Assembly (NCBI GenBank): GCA_902635455.1
Contig: CACPNW010000006.1
Coordinates: forward strand, 1 to 64,000
Direction of reading: 5' to 3'
Length of the DNA stretch: 64,000 bases
DNA from: an uncultured Alphaproteobacteria bacterium
GTDB lineage: Bacteria; Pseudomonadota; Alphaproteobacteria; HIMB59; GCA-002718135
How positions within the stretch are numbered: the first letter of the stretch is position 1; each line of letters starts with the position of its first letter. The position numbers and the translations under genes were made by a program. Of the stretch, positions 33,662 to 43,692 are shown in pieces. Under the pieces are notes generated by a model. The model did no database searches, was not told where the DNA came from, and worked only from the letters and a program-made list of their open reading frames with translations.

Positions 33662-34591
33662 ATGCAAAATTCTGATTTAATCAATGGTAAAAAATTACTA
33701 AAAAAAGGAAAACTAGTCATATTTCCAACAGAAACTGTGTTTGGTCTAGGTGGCAATGCTACTAATTCCAAAGTTATCAAAAAAATCTACAATTTAAAAA
33801 AAAGGCCTATAAATAATCCCTTAATTTGTCATTTTAAAAATTTAACTCAAATTAAGAAGAATTTTTATATGAATGAGCTTGAGTTAAAAATTGGCAAACT
33901 TTACTGGCCTGGACCGCTAACTTTAATTCTGAAAAAAAAGAAAAATAGTAAAATTTCACCAAAATTATCTAATCATTCATCTTATGTTGGTTGTAGAATC
34001 CCAAAAAATAAAATTGCTATGGAGCTACTAAAAAAGTTAGATTTTCCTATAGCTGCGCCTAGTGCTAATTTGTCAAATAAAGTTTCAGCAACCCGTCACT
34101 CAGATATTGATTCTGATTTAAAAAAAAATATATTTGTTGTTAAGGGTAAGTCTAAATTAGGCCTAGAATCAACTGTAATACAAATTAAAGAAAATTATAT
34201 TAACATACTTAGGTATGGTAGTATTACAGAAGAGGATATCAGAAAAAAAATTAAAAATATAAAAATAAAAAAGCCTATTAAAAATAAATTATCTCCTGGT
34301 AATCAAAAAAAACATTATTCACCAAATTTACCCTTAAGAATTAATGTTAGAAAAGTAAAAAAAAATGAATCACTTTTAAATTTTGGAAAAAATAATTTAT
34401 ATTCAAATGTTTATAATTTAAATCTTAGCAGAAAAGGGAACCTAGTAGAAGCAAGTAGAAATTTTTTTCATTATTTAAATTTATTAGATAGAATAAAATC
34501 TGCTGGTATAGCTGTTGCAAAAATACCAAATAAAGGTTTGGGTAAAACAATAAATGATAGACTCAAAAGAGCATCTTTTAAAGATAATTAA
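33662..34591 (+). CDS. tsaC: L-threonylcarbamoyladenylate synthase (Sua5/YwlC/TsaC)
   Basis: GKLVIFPTETVFGLGGNATN, KKRPINNPLICH, FPIAAPSANLSNKVSATR, ESTVIQI, SPGNQKKHYSPN. Confidence 0.94.
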   Translation: MQNSDLINGKKLLKKGKLVIFPTETVFGLGGNATNSKVIKKIYNLKKRPINNPLICHFKNLTQIKKNFYMNELELKIGKLYWPGPLTLILKKKKNSKISPKLSNHSSYVGCRIPKNKIAMELLKKLDFPIAAPSANLSNKVSATRHSDIDSDLKKNIFVVKGKSKLGLESTVIQIKENYINILRYGSITEEDIRKKIKNIKIKKPIKNKLSPGNQKKHYSPNLPLRINVRKVKKNESLLNFGKNNLYSNVYNLNLSRKGNLVEASRNFFHYLNLLDRIKSAGIAVAKIPNKGLGKTINDRLKRASFKDN

Positions 34592-35900
34592 TCAAATCTC
34601 TTAGCTTGTAATAAAAAATTGCAGATGAATATATTGGTCTTCTAAATAAATTTGCAGCAGGTATAGAAATATGTTTAATTTTTGCAAAAAGATTAAATCT
34701 TTCATCATTGCCCTGAATTTTTTCTGTAATTAATTTACCAGCTAAACCACTAAGCGCTAAACCATGTCCAGAATATCCGAATGCATAAAAAAGTTTTTCA
34801 TTCATCATTATTCCAAAACTTGGTAATCTATTTACTGTAATTGCTAATGTGCCACCCCAGGAAAAATCAATTTTATAATTTTTAAGCTGAGGAAATACCT
34901 TTATCATTCTTTTGTGTACAAAATCTTTTGATTCTTTTAAAAAATATGAAGAAAATGTTTCACCTCCTCCAAAAATTAATCTCCAATCCTCCGAAAACCT
35001 ATAATAATCAATTATAAATCTTGTATCACAAACAGCATAATTATTATGGATTATTTCTTTAGCTTTTTCCTTTCCTAAGGGCTCCGTTGCTATTACATAA
35101 TTATTAATAGGCATAAAAATATTACTTTTGTTATTTAATAAATTATCTAAATAGCCATTACATGCCACAACAACTTTTTTTGCTTTTATTGTATTTTTTT
35201 TACAATTTACTTTAATATAATCTTTGTGGTCTACTAAGCTTAATACAGGAGTATTTTCAAATATTTTGACATTTTTTTTAATTAATATTTTTGACAACCC
35301 AATTAAAAATTTTAATGGATTAATATGGTAGCTGTTTAAATTTAATAAACCAGATTTATATATATCTGAACTGATTTGATGCTTTATTTCATTTTTATTG
35401 AATATTTTATATCCATTAAAATTATAATTTTTTAAAAGATAATTTAATTCAATATCGAATTCTTTAAAATCATTATTAAAGCATCCTGCTGATAAAACAC
35501 CATTTACTAATGAACAATCAATATTATTTTTCTTTATTAGGCTTAGGCATTCTTCTACAGCTTCCAAACCTAAATCCCACAAATCTTTCGCATGAATTTT
35601 ACCAAGTTTTTTTTCTAAATAAATTTGATCTTTTCTCATTCCTATGCCCAATTGACCACCATTGCGCCCTGAAGCACCAGAACCTATTTTTCTAGCCTCG
35701 CATAAGGCAACAGAATATCCCTTATTTGATAAATTAAGAGCACTAGTTACGCCTGTAAGTCCTCCACCAATAATACATATATCAATATTTAAATCTTCAT
35801 TTAACTTATCGTTCGAATTCAGCGGTTTTATTGAGCTTTTATAAAAACTACCTATTTCATTATCGTGTTGTTCATATGTATTTTTTTTGTTAAAGATCAT
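34578..35900 (-). CDS. FAD-dependent oxidoreductase, PuuB/DAO family
   Basis: IDICIIGGGLTGVTSALNLSNKGYSVALCEARKIGSGASGRNGGQLG; FSWGGTLAITVNRLPSFG. Confidence 0.9.
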   Translation of the reverse strand: MIFNKKNTYEQHDNEIGSFYKSSIKPLNSNDKLNEDLNIDICIIGGGLTGVTSALNLSNKGYSVALCEARKIGSGASGRNGGQLGIGMRKDQIYLEKKLGKIHAKDLWDLGLEAVEECLSLIKKNNIDCSLVNGVLSAGCFNNDFKEFDIELNYLLKNYNFNGYKIFNKNEIKHQISSDIYKSGLLNLNSYHINPLKFLIGLSKILIKKNVKIFENTPVLSLVDHKDYIKVNCKKNTIKAKKVVVACNGYLDNLLNNKSNIFMPINNYVIATEPLGKEKAKEIIHNNYAVCDTRFIIDYYRFSEDWRLIFGGGETFSSYFLKESKDFVHKRMIKVFPQLKNYKIDFSWGGTLAITVNRLPSFGIMMNEKLFYAFGYSGHGLALSGLAGKLITEKIQGNDERFNLFAKIKHISIPAANLFRRPIYSSAIFYYKLRDLINYL

Positions 35901-35975
35901 AAAAAATATGCAAACATTAATATCTCAATTCTTTTACTAAACAAGAATAAGATCTTTAATTTATAAATCAATAAA

Positions 35976-37340
35976 ATGAGAGAAAAATTTGAAAATTGGC
36001 TAAATAATAATTCAATTACTGAGGTTGAATGCTTAGTTCCTGATTTAGGGGGTATTGCACGAGGAAAGATTTTACCTACTAAAAAGTTTATTCAAGGATT
36101 AAATAATGACAGTCATAGATTGCCACAATCAGTCTTTATTCAAACTATTTCAGGAGGATATGCAACAGAAGATGAAGAGTTGCCTGTTGATGTTTATAAT
36201 CCTACAGACATTGATGTTATATTAAGACCAGATTTTACTACGATTAGAAGTGTTCCTTGGTACGATGATCCTACTGCCCAAGTAATATGTGATGCTGTAA
36301 ATTTAAATGGCACATCAGTAATAAATGCTAGCCGCACAGTATTAAAAAAAATATTAAAAATGTATGATGAAGAAGGTTTTGAACCAATAGTGTCTCCCGA
36401 AGTTGAATTTTATCTTGTAAAACCAAACCAAGATCCAGATTATCAATTAGAAGTTCCAATTGGACAATCAGGTCGTGAAGAAACTGGAAAGCAGTCGTTT
36501 GGCATCGATGCTGTTAATGAGTTTGACCATCTATTTGAAGATTTATATAATTATTGCGAAATACAAAATATTGAGATTGATACAATTAATCATGAAAGTG
36601 GATCTGCTCAGATGGAAATAAATTTTCAACACGGCAATCCTCTTGAACTAGCTGACCAAGTTTTTTTATTTAAAAGAACTTTAAGACAAGCTGCTTTTAA
36701 GCATAAACTATACGCCACATTTATGGCTAAACCTATGCAAAATCAGCCTGGAAGTTCTTTACATTTACACCAATCTTTATTTAATAAAAAAAATAAAAAA
36801 AATATTTTTTACAATAAAAAAAATACAATATCTAACGTTATGAAATATTATATTGGTGGTTTGCAAGAATTTACTCCAAAGTTAATGCCTATACATGCTC
36901 CAAATATAAATTCTTATAGACGTTTGTTTGCAACTTGGGATGCTCCAAAGAATACTTATTGGGGCATAGGTAATAGATCTTGTGGATTCAGAATTCCATC
37001 AAATGAAGAACATAGCATGAGAATAGAAAATAGAATTTCTGGATCTGATACAAATCCTTATTTGATATTTGCGGCTAATTTAGCTGCTGGATACCTAGGC
37101 ATTAAGAATAAAATTAAACCTACTCAAGAAACAAAAAAAAGTGTTTTTGGAGAGAAAAAAAGTTCACTACCAAAAAATATGGAAGAGGCAATTTTATTAT
37201 TTGAAAAAGATGAACAAATAAATGAAGTATTTAATCAAAAATTTATTCGAACAATTGCAGCTATAAGAAGGGTTGAAAACCAAGCTTATCTTAATGTAAT
37301 TAGCTCATGGGAAAGAGAATTTTTATTATTAAATGTTTAA
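35976..37340 (+). CDS. Glutamine synthetase family protein (PuuA/GlnA3-like)
   Basis: VECLVPDLGGIARGKILPTKKF, GSAQMEINFQHGNPLELADQVFLFKRTLRQAA, PGSSLHLHQSL, NRISGSDTNPYLIFAANLAAGYLG. Confidence 0.9.
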   Translation: MREKFENWLNNNSITEVECLVPDLGGIARGKILPTKKFIQGLNNDSHRLPQSVFIQTISGGYATEDEELPVDVYNPTDIDVILRPDFTTIRSVPWYDDPTAQVICDAVNLNGTSVINASRTVLKKILKMYDEEGFEPIVSPEVEFYLVKPNQDPDYQLEVPIGQSGREETGKQSFGIDAVNEFDHLFEDLYNYCEIQNIEIDTINHESGSAQMEINFQHGNPLELADQVFLFKRTLRQAAFKHKLYATFMAKPMQNQPGSSLHLHQSLFNKKNKKNIFYNKKNTISNVMKYYIGGLQEFTPKLMPIHAPNINSYRRLFATWDAPKNTYWGIGNRSCGFRIPSNEEHSMRIENRISGSDTNPYLIFAANLAAGYLGIKNKIKPTQETKKSVFGEKKSSLPKNMEEAILLFEKDEQINEVFNQKFIRTIAAIRRVENQAYLNVISSWEREFLLLNV

Positions 37341-38605
37341 GATATAGCTATATCTAAATGCTTTAAATACCAGGTCTTAAATTTTTCCAAACCTTTTTCC
37401 ATTTTTGATAAAGGCCCAGGTACATATTTTTTTGACAATACTCCCTTTTGGTTGTCTTCAATAATTCTTTTATCTGCAATAGTAGTAACATCCCACATCC
37501 ATTTAATCTCTTCAAGATCATAATCTTTCCCCTCCTTAGCGTCTTTATGTACAAGCCACATAAGCTCTACTTGTGTATGTAATGTGGAAACAGGAATAAA
37601 AGTAAACAAAGTAGCAAAATCATTGCACATTAACAAACTGTTAAATGGAGATGTGCCTACAGAGGTATAACCTCGATCATAATTTTTAAACTTTCCCATT
37701 AATTTTGAAATTGGTTTTCCAGATTTAGTTTCATTATATTTTCCTTCTTTCAAAGGAGTTCTCTCAGCACTTCTAGAATAATCATTAAATTCTGTTTCTG
37801 TATACTCCCCTGTAACATGACCCATTTTTTTTACTTCCAAATTCCAATTTTCTAACATTTTATTAAATTTTTTAGACGATGGACCAGTATTACTGCCCGC
37901 TCCATATGCTAAAATATAATCCTTATCATGAACCGAACAATATTCTGGATGCGATGGCTGACAATGATAACATTCATGAAAATTATCTAGAGTGAGTTTC
38001 CAGTTTCCTTCAGTAGGATACAATTCTCTATGCGCTATTTTAGCTTCAGCTAATCCATGAAACTCAATAAATTTTCTAGTTGGAGAAATAAATTCATCGA
38101 AGTTGTTTGGGTTTTCAGATAAATTAATAAATATTAAACCTTCAAATATTTTTAAGTTACATTTATGCAGATTCCAATCTTCTTTATTAAAACCTTCATT
38201 CATTAATCTGGCAGATTTAATAGAGCCATCTAAATTATAGCTCCAAGCATGGTAAGGACAAGTTAGTAATTTTTTATTACCTTCATTCTCTAAACAAATA
38301 TGTGAACCTCTATGCCTACAAACATTATAATGAGCATGAATTGTATTTTTTTCATCTCGAATGATTATTATTGATTCGTTCCCTATATTAAATAGAAAAT
38401 AATCACCAAAATTTGGTATTCTTGAAGAATGCCCAACAAAAACCCACTGTTTAGAAAAAATGTTTTTTATATCAAGTTCAAAAATATCATTATCTACATA
38501 AAATGCCTGGTCTAATGTGTAGTTAGGTTTTTGTTTTTTTATTAAATTTTTAAGATCACTATTATTCATTAATTTATATATAATATTGATTGAATATGCA
38601 TTCAA
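37337..38605 (-). CDS. Rieske [2Fe-2S] aromatic-ring-hydroxylating-type oxygenase alpha subunit, GbcA/choline monooxygenase-like
   Basis: Rieske CRHRGSHICLENEGNKKLLTCPYHAWSYNLDG; mononuclear Fe motif LDNFHECYHCQPSHPEYCSVH. Likely start is M13 (38569); the listed start is TTG. Confidence 0.9.
   Translation of the reverse strand: MNAYSINIIYKLMNNSDLKNLIKKQKPNYTLDQAFYVDNDIFELDIKNIFSKQWVFVGHSSRIPNFGDYFLFNIGNESIIIIRDEKNTIHAHYNVCRHRGSHICLENEGNKKLLTCPYHAWSYNLDGSIKSARLMNEGFNKEDWNLHKCNLKIFEGLIFINLSENPNNFDEFISPTRKFIEFHGLAEAKIAHRELYPTEGNWKLTLDNFHECYHCQPSHPEYCSVHDKDYILAYGAGSNTGPSSKKFNKMLENWNLEVKKMGHVTGEYTETEFNDYSRSAERTPLKEGKYNETKSGKPISKLMGKFKNYDRGYTSVGTSPFNSLLMCNDFATLFTFIPVSTLHTQVELMWLVHKDAKEGKDYDLEEIKWMWDVTTIADKRIIEDNQKGVLSKKYVPGPLSKMEKGLEKFKTWYLKHLDIAIS
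38590..38605. promoter_or_regulatory. Palindromic operator TTGAATATGCATTCAA overlapping two divergent promoters
   Basis: Plus strand: TTGAAT-N17-TATAAT (38613-38618)-N6-ATG (38625). Minus strand: TTGAAT (38605-38600)-N17-TATATA (38582-38577)-N7-ATG (38569). Confidence 0.75.
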
Positions 38606-38624
38606 TGAAATTTATAATTAACTG

Positions 38625-39965
38625 ATGGCTAACCTTTACCATAAGGATATATATAACTTTGATGAACCAGTAAAAAGCTACTGGGAGACAACAATTGATA
38701 GTAATTATTATAAATATGAAAAATTAAATAAAAATATTCAAACTAATATACTGGTTATTGGTGGTGGTTATACGGGAATTTCCTGCGCCTTATCTCTTGC
38801 TAAAGATTATAGTGAAGATGTTGTTTTAGTTGAAGCAGGACATGTTGGATGGGGATCATCTGCACGAAATGCTGGATTTTGCTGCATTCCACCTGCCAAG
38901 ATGTCAGTTGAAGGTATGTTTAAAAAATATGGAAAAGAAGAAACAAAAAAATTTTTTAAAAACACAATTGAAGGATCAAACTTTACAAAAAATTTAATTT
39001 CAGAATATAAAATTGATTGTGATGTAACAGGTGATTGTAATTATGAGGTAGCTCCACATCCTAGCTATTATGAATCAATAAAAAAAGAAGCTGATGTATA
39101 TAAAAACGAATTTGGTATAGAAACCAAAATATATTCAAAGGAAGAATTTGAAGAAATAGGACATGGGGGTGAGGAACAATATGGAGCTTTTTCATATAAG
39201 CCAGGTTTTGCAATTAATCCTTTAAAATTCTTATTAGGTCTAGCGAATCAAGCAAAAAAAACTGGTGTAAAAATTTTTCAAAAAAGCAAAGTAAGTAAAA
39301 TCGAAAAAATTGGAGACAAATATAATATCATTATAAATAACAATATAAATATTAGTGCTAATAAAATTGTTATGGCAACTAATGGCTTTTATAAAGATGA
39401 CTTGTTTCCACAACTAAACAATAGGATTTTACCAGTTATATCCAATATTATTATTACAAGACCGCTCAATGAGGAAGAGATTAAGTCACATAATTATGTA
39501 ACTAATAACCCTGTTTTAAATAATAGAAATTTATTGTTTTATTATCGATTACTTAAAGATAATCGTTTTTTGTTTGGTGCAAGAGGAGATCTAATTGGAA
39601 GTGAAAAATCATCTGAAATAAAATCAAAAAAAATGGAAAAACAAATGAAAAAAGTTTTTCCTAATTGGAAAAATGTAGAAATTGACTATCATTGGAGAGG
39701 TCTTGTAGCGGTAACAACAAAATTTACTCCATCGATAGGAAAGTTAGAGGAGGATGAAATTTACTATAGTTTTGGCTATCAAGCTAATGGAGTAAATACT
39801 GCTCCTTGGTCAGGAAATAAGCTTGCAAAACTAATTGTATCAAACAGTAAAAATTTAAATATCTCAAAATTTTTTCAAGGATTACCTAAGACAATTCCAT
39901 TTCCTAAATTAAGACTATTTTATTTAAAGCTATATTTAATCTATTATTCTTTAATGGATAAATAG
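38625..39965 (+). CDS. FAD-dependent oxidoreductase, PuuB/DAO family
   Basis: NILVIGGGYTGISCALSLAKDYSEDVVLVEAGHVGWGSSARNAGFC; YHWRGLVAVTTKFTPSIG. Confidence 0.9.
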   Translation: MANLYHKDIYNFDEPVKSYWETTIDSNYYKYEKLNKNIQTNILVIGGGYTGISCALSLAKDYSEDVVLVEAGHVGWGSSARNAGFCCIPPAKMSVEGMFKKYGKEETKKFFKNTIEGSNFTKNLISEYKIDCDVTGDCNYEVAPHPSYYESIKKEADVYKNEFGIETKIYSKEEFEEIGHGGEEQYGAFSYKPGFAINPLKFLLGLANQAKKTGVKIFQKSKVSKIEKIGDKYNIIINNNINISANKIVMATNGFYKDDLFPQLNNRILPVISNIIITRPLNEEEIKSHNYVTNNPVLNNRNLLFYYRLLKDNRFLFGARGDLIGSEKSSEIKSKKMEKQMKKVFPNWKNVEIDYHWRGLVAVTTKFTPSIGKLEEDEIYYSFGYQANGVNTAPWSGNKLAKLIVSNSKNLNISKFFQGLPKTIPFPKLRLFYLKLYLIYYSLMDK

Positions 39966-39997
39966 ATTTATGAGAATACCTGAAAGATTTGAGGATC

Positions 39998-40141
39998 ATG
40001 AAGCAAAAGTATAAATATTTTTTTATTTTGTATATTTTTATGCTCTTCTTATTAAGCTGCAATAATAATCAAAATATAAAAGGTAAGAAGGGTGACTTTT
40101 CTTTTAGAAAATGTACAAATTGTGAAATATTAGATGATTAA
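39998..40141 (+). CDS. Small (47 aa) predicted lipoprotein, not in the ORF track
   Basis: Own translation MKQKYKYFFILYIFMLFLLSCNNNQNIKGKKGDFSFRKCTNCEILDD*; Lys-rich n-region, hydrophobic h-region, lipobox LLSC. Its stop abuts the next ATG (TAA|ATG). Confidence 0.6.
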   Translation: MKQKYKYFFILYIFMLFLLSCNNNQNIKGKKGDFSFRKCTNCEILDD

Positions 40142-41197
40142 ATGAAAAATCCTAAAGAACTAAACTATTATATGCCTGCAGAATGGCATCCTCATGAATG
40201 TTGTTGGATGCAATGGCCATATGAAAACCCTAAACATAGTGGGTATGGAGATGTTCCTTCTTGGTCTCATTTTGATTTTGATAAAGGAAGATTAGCTTGG
40301 GCTAGTGTTGCAAATGCTATCTCAGAATTTGAAAAAGTCAAAATGATAGTTCATCCTGATGAATTAAGAAAAGCAAAAAATTTATTAAATAATAAAATAC
40401 AAATTATTGAACTAAAAATTGATGATTGTTGGGCCAGAGACAGTGGGGCAATTTTTTTATTAAATGACAAAAATAAACTTGGTGGAATTGATTGGGAATT
40501 TAATGGGTGGGGCAAATTCAAACCTTATGATTCTGATAATAAAATTGCTAAATTTATGATAGAAAATTCTTCTGCAACATATTTTAAAAATAATATGATT
40601 CTTGAAGGAGGCTCTATTCATATAGATGGGAAAGGAACGCTATTAACTACAGAACAATGTTTACTAAATAAAAATAGAAATCCTAATTTGTCAAAGGAAG
40701 AGATTGAAAAAAATTTAAAAGAATTTTTAAATGTAAATAAAATTATCTGGCTAAAAAATGGTACTGATGAAGGAACAGATGGGCATGTTGATAATATTGC
40801 ATGTTTTGTTAAACCAGGCAATGTAATAGCTCTTAGTTGTAAAGATAAAAATGATACTTTTTATGATAGAATTAATGAAAATTTAGAAATTCTAAAAACA
40901 TCAATTGATAGTAGAGGAAAAAGACTAGAAGTTACCGAAATAGAGATGTCTTATAAAAGATTAATCCCTAACGATGATGAGCCAAGTTCATATATTAATT
41001 TTTATATCGCAAACGATGGAATCGTTATGCCTAGTTTTGACGATGAAAAAGCAGATATTAATGCAAAAACTATTGTACAAAATGCCTTTCCTGATAAAAA
41101 AATTATTTGTATAAATGGGATTGATATATCTATGGGTGGAGGTAATGTCCATTGCATAACGCAACAACAACCAAAAAGTATTAATGAACATAATTAG
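40142..41197 (+). CDS. aguA: Agmatine deiminase
   Basis: MPAEWHPHECCWMQWPYE, DDCWARDSGAIFLLND, EGTDGHVDNIACFV, MGGGNVHCITQQQP. Confidence 0.94.
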   Translation: MKNPKELNYYMPAEWHPHECCWMQWPYENPKHSGYGDVPSWSHFDFDKGRLAWASVANAISEFEKVKMIVHPDELRKAKNLLNNKIQIIELKIDDCWARDSGAIFLLNDKNKLGGIDWEFNGWGKFKPYDSDNKIAKFMIENSSATYFKNNMILEGGSIHIDGKGTLLTTEQCLLNKNRNPNLSKEEIEKNLKEFLNVNKIIWLKNGTDEGTDGHVDNIACFVKPGNVIALSCKDKNDTFYDRINENLEILKTSIDSRGKRLEVTEIEMSYKRLIPNDDEPSSYINFYIANDGIVMPSFDDEKADINAKTIVQNAFPDKKIICINGIDISMGGGNVHCITQQQPKSINEHN

Positions 41198-41408
41198 TAA
41201 ATCAATCAAGCACTGTACTGATTCTAATGAAAATTATTTCAAACACATGATTGTTGCTATAAAGATAGCTCTTAATCTTTTAATGGCTTCTATTATGGCT
41301 TTCATACATGCTATTATTCCAGCATTTTTTGAAAAGGGTGCAAGCAAAAAAATAATTACTTTACATAATTATCTTAAAAAAAAGAATAGGATAAATCATG
41401 AAAATTAA
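41184..41408 (+). CDS. DUF6356-like small protein
   Basis: HCTDSNENYFKHMIVAIKIALNLLMASIMAFIHAIIPAFFEKGASKKIITLHNYL; family assignment from memory. Confidence 0.55.
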   Translation: MNIISKSIKHCTDSNENYFKHMIVAIKIALNLLMASIMAFIHAIIPAFFEKGASKKIITLHNYLKKKNRINHEN

Positions 41409-42267
41409 AGTTGCTGCTACTCAAATGTCATGTACTTGGGAAATTGAAGAAAATATTTCAAAGGCATCAAACTTAATAAAAAAAGCAGCAGGTATGGGAG
41501 CCAATATAATCTTACTTCAAGAATTATTTCAAACTCCTTATTTTTGTATTCAGTATGATGAAGAAATTTTCAAATTAGCACAAACTTTTGAAAAAAATGA
41601 AACTCTAGAGCATATGGCAAAACTAGCAAAAGAGTTAAAAGTTGTTCTTCCAATAAGTTTTTTTGAAAAAGATAATAATGCCTATTTTAATTCTATTGCT
41701 GTAATTAATTCAGATGGAAATATTCTTGGTGTTTATAGAAAATCCCATATTCCTGATGGAGCTGGGTATTTAGAAAAATATTATTTTAATCCAGGCAACA
41801 CAGGTTTTAAAGTTTGGGAAACTGCCTATGGAAAAATTGGAATAGGAATTTGCTGGGACCAGTGGTTTCCAGAAGCTGCTCGTATTATGGCTTTAAAAGG
41901 TGCTGATATGTTATTTTATCCAACTGCAATAGGAGATGAATTAATGAGCGAATATGATAGTTCAGGTTCATGGCAAAGAGTGATGCAAGGCCACGCTGCA
42001 GCCAACATAATGCCAGTGATCGCATCAAATAGAATTGGATCTGAATCTGTGAAAGGTCAGACAAACGGTTTTTATGGTAAATCATTTATTGCAGATAGGT
42101 CTGGCAAAATCATAAGTGAGGCTTCAAAAGATAAAGAGGAAATAATATTAGCTGATGTTGATACGGAAGAGGATCATCTTTTTAGAAGAAATTGGGGACT
42201 TTTTAGAGACAGAAGAACAGACTTATATAAAGAAATTTTAACACTTGAAGGCAAGCTTAAAGATTAA
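41398..42267 (+). CDS. aguB: N-carbamoylputrescine amidase (nitrilase superfamily)
   Basis: ILLQELFQTPYFCIQYDEE, YRKSHIPDGAGYLEKYYFNPGNTGFKVWETAYGKIGIGICWDQWFPEAARIMAL; downstream of aguA. Confidence 0.95.
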   Translation: MKIKVAATQMSCTWEIEENISKASNLIKKAAGMGANIILLQELFQTPYFCIQYDEEIFKLAQTFEKNETLEHMAKLAKELKVVLPISFFEKDNNAYFNSIAVINSDGNILGVYRKSHIPDGAGYLEKYYFNPGNTGFKVWETAYGKIGIGICWDQWFPEAARIMALKGADMLFYPTAIGDELMSEYDSSGSWQRVMQGHAAANIMPVIASNRIGSESVKGQTNGFYGKSFIADRSGKIISEASKDKEEIILADVDTEEDHLFRRNWGLFRDRRTDLYKEILTLEGKLKD

Positions 42268-43642
42268 GATACCATTTGTATTCAATATCAGAAATTTCAG
42301 CTTTAAAAGCTTCAATTTCTTTTCTTTTTAAATCAGAAAACATTTTTACATATTCTTCAGTATAATAATCACTACAAAATTTCGAATTTTCAAATAATTC
42401 AATAGCTTTTTCTATATTCTTTGGCATTTTTGGGTCGGGGTCTGTACATGCGTTGTCAATTCTAAATTCTGAAGGAGATATTTTATTAACGAGACCATAA
42501 TGTATTCCTGATAAAATTGCAGAAAGAACGAGATAAGCATTTGATTCTGCACCAGCAACTCTATGCTCTATTCTTTTAGAGCTTTCATCACTTCTTGGAA
42601 TTCTAAAAGCAACTGATCTATTATTAGGACCCCAGGAATTATTTACAGGAACAAACTGATCAGGTTCAAAACGCCTATATGAATTAAAATTTGAAGCAAA
42701 AATTAAAAAATTATCATAAATTGATTTTTGTAAACCACCAATCGCATATTGCAACTCTTTGCTACCCTCTTCTTTAGAACTGGAAAAAATATTTTTATTT
42801 GTATTATCAAATAAGCTAATATGTACGTGCATACCACTACCAGTTTGATCAATAAATGGCTTAGAAATAAAACTAGCTTCATAATTATGTTTTATTGCAG
42901 TTTCTTTAATAACCCTTCTTAATAAAGAGGAGTCATCTGCTGCTTTTAAAATGTCATTGGTATGATTTAAATTAATTTCAAATTGTCCTGGTGCAAATTC
43001 AGAAGAAGCTGTAGATGCAGGGATATTTTGTATTTTGCAATACTTATTTACGTCTTCTAAAAAATCATAGAATTCATCCAGTTCTCTCATACCATAAACT
43101 TGATTACCTTCACTTTGTTTTTTGGTCTCATTTGATATGGGAGGCATAGGTCTCTCAGAAATATTTTTCCTTTTCCTAAAAAGAAAAAATTCTAGTTCAA
43201 AAGCAACTTTAAAAGTTAAATGCAAATCATCAAATCTTTCTAGAACTTTTGCCAATACATTTCTAGGATCTATAATAGAACTATACCTAGATTCATCTTG
43301 TATTGTTATTAATACTTGCCCCAATTTATCTTTGTGCCAAGGCATTTTTGTCAAAGTACCAGAAACAGGATAATAAGTGGCATCGGGGTCACCATCACTA
43401 AAACCTCTCCCTGCAGCATCAGGACAATAGCCTGTAGGGTCTAATAAAAAAGTTGAATAACAAAATTGTATTCCTGATTTAAATAATTTTTCTGCATCTT
43501 TAATTGGCAATCGCTTACCTCTTATAATGCCTGATACATCCGTTAATATTGCATCTATATATTTTACATCTGGATTTGAATTACAAAAAGAATTAAACTC
43601 ATCAATTGAGCCAAGTGAAACTTTGTTATATTTTAAACTCAT
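42257..43642 (-). CDS. Glutamine synthetase family protein (PuuA-like)
   Basis: AILTDVSGIIRGKRLPIKDAEKLF, PGQFEINLNHTNDILKAADDSSLLRRVIKETA, GSGMHVHISLFD, IEHRVAGAESNAYLVLSAILSGIHYG. Confidence 0.92.
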   Translation of the reverse strand: MSLKYNKVSLGSIDEFNSFCNSNPDVKYIDAILTDVSGIIRGKRLPIKDAEKLFKSGIQFCYSTFLLDPTGYCPDAAGRGFSDGDPDATYYPVSGTLTKMPWHKDKLGQVLITIQDESRYSSIIDPRNVLAKVLERFDDLHLTFKVAFELEFFLFRKRKNISERPMPPISNETKKQSEGNQVYGMRELDEFYDFLEDVNKYCKIQNIPASTASSEFAPGQFEINLNHTNDILKAADDSSLLRRVIKETAIKHNYEASFISKPFIDQTGSGMHVHISLFDNTNKNIFSSSKEEGSKELQYAIGGLQKSIYDNFLIFASNFNSYRRFEPDQFVPVNNSWGPNNRSVAFRIPRSDESSKRIEHRVAGAESNAYLVLSAILSGIHYGLVNKISPSEFRIDNACTDPDPKMPKNIEKAIELFENSKFCSDYYTEEYVKMFSDLKRKEIEAFKAEISDIEYKWYLNL

Positions 43643-43692
43643 ATAAATTTTATATGAAAAATTTAATTGAATGTCTATGTATTTAAATTTAA

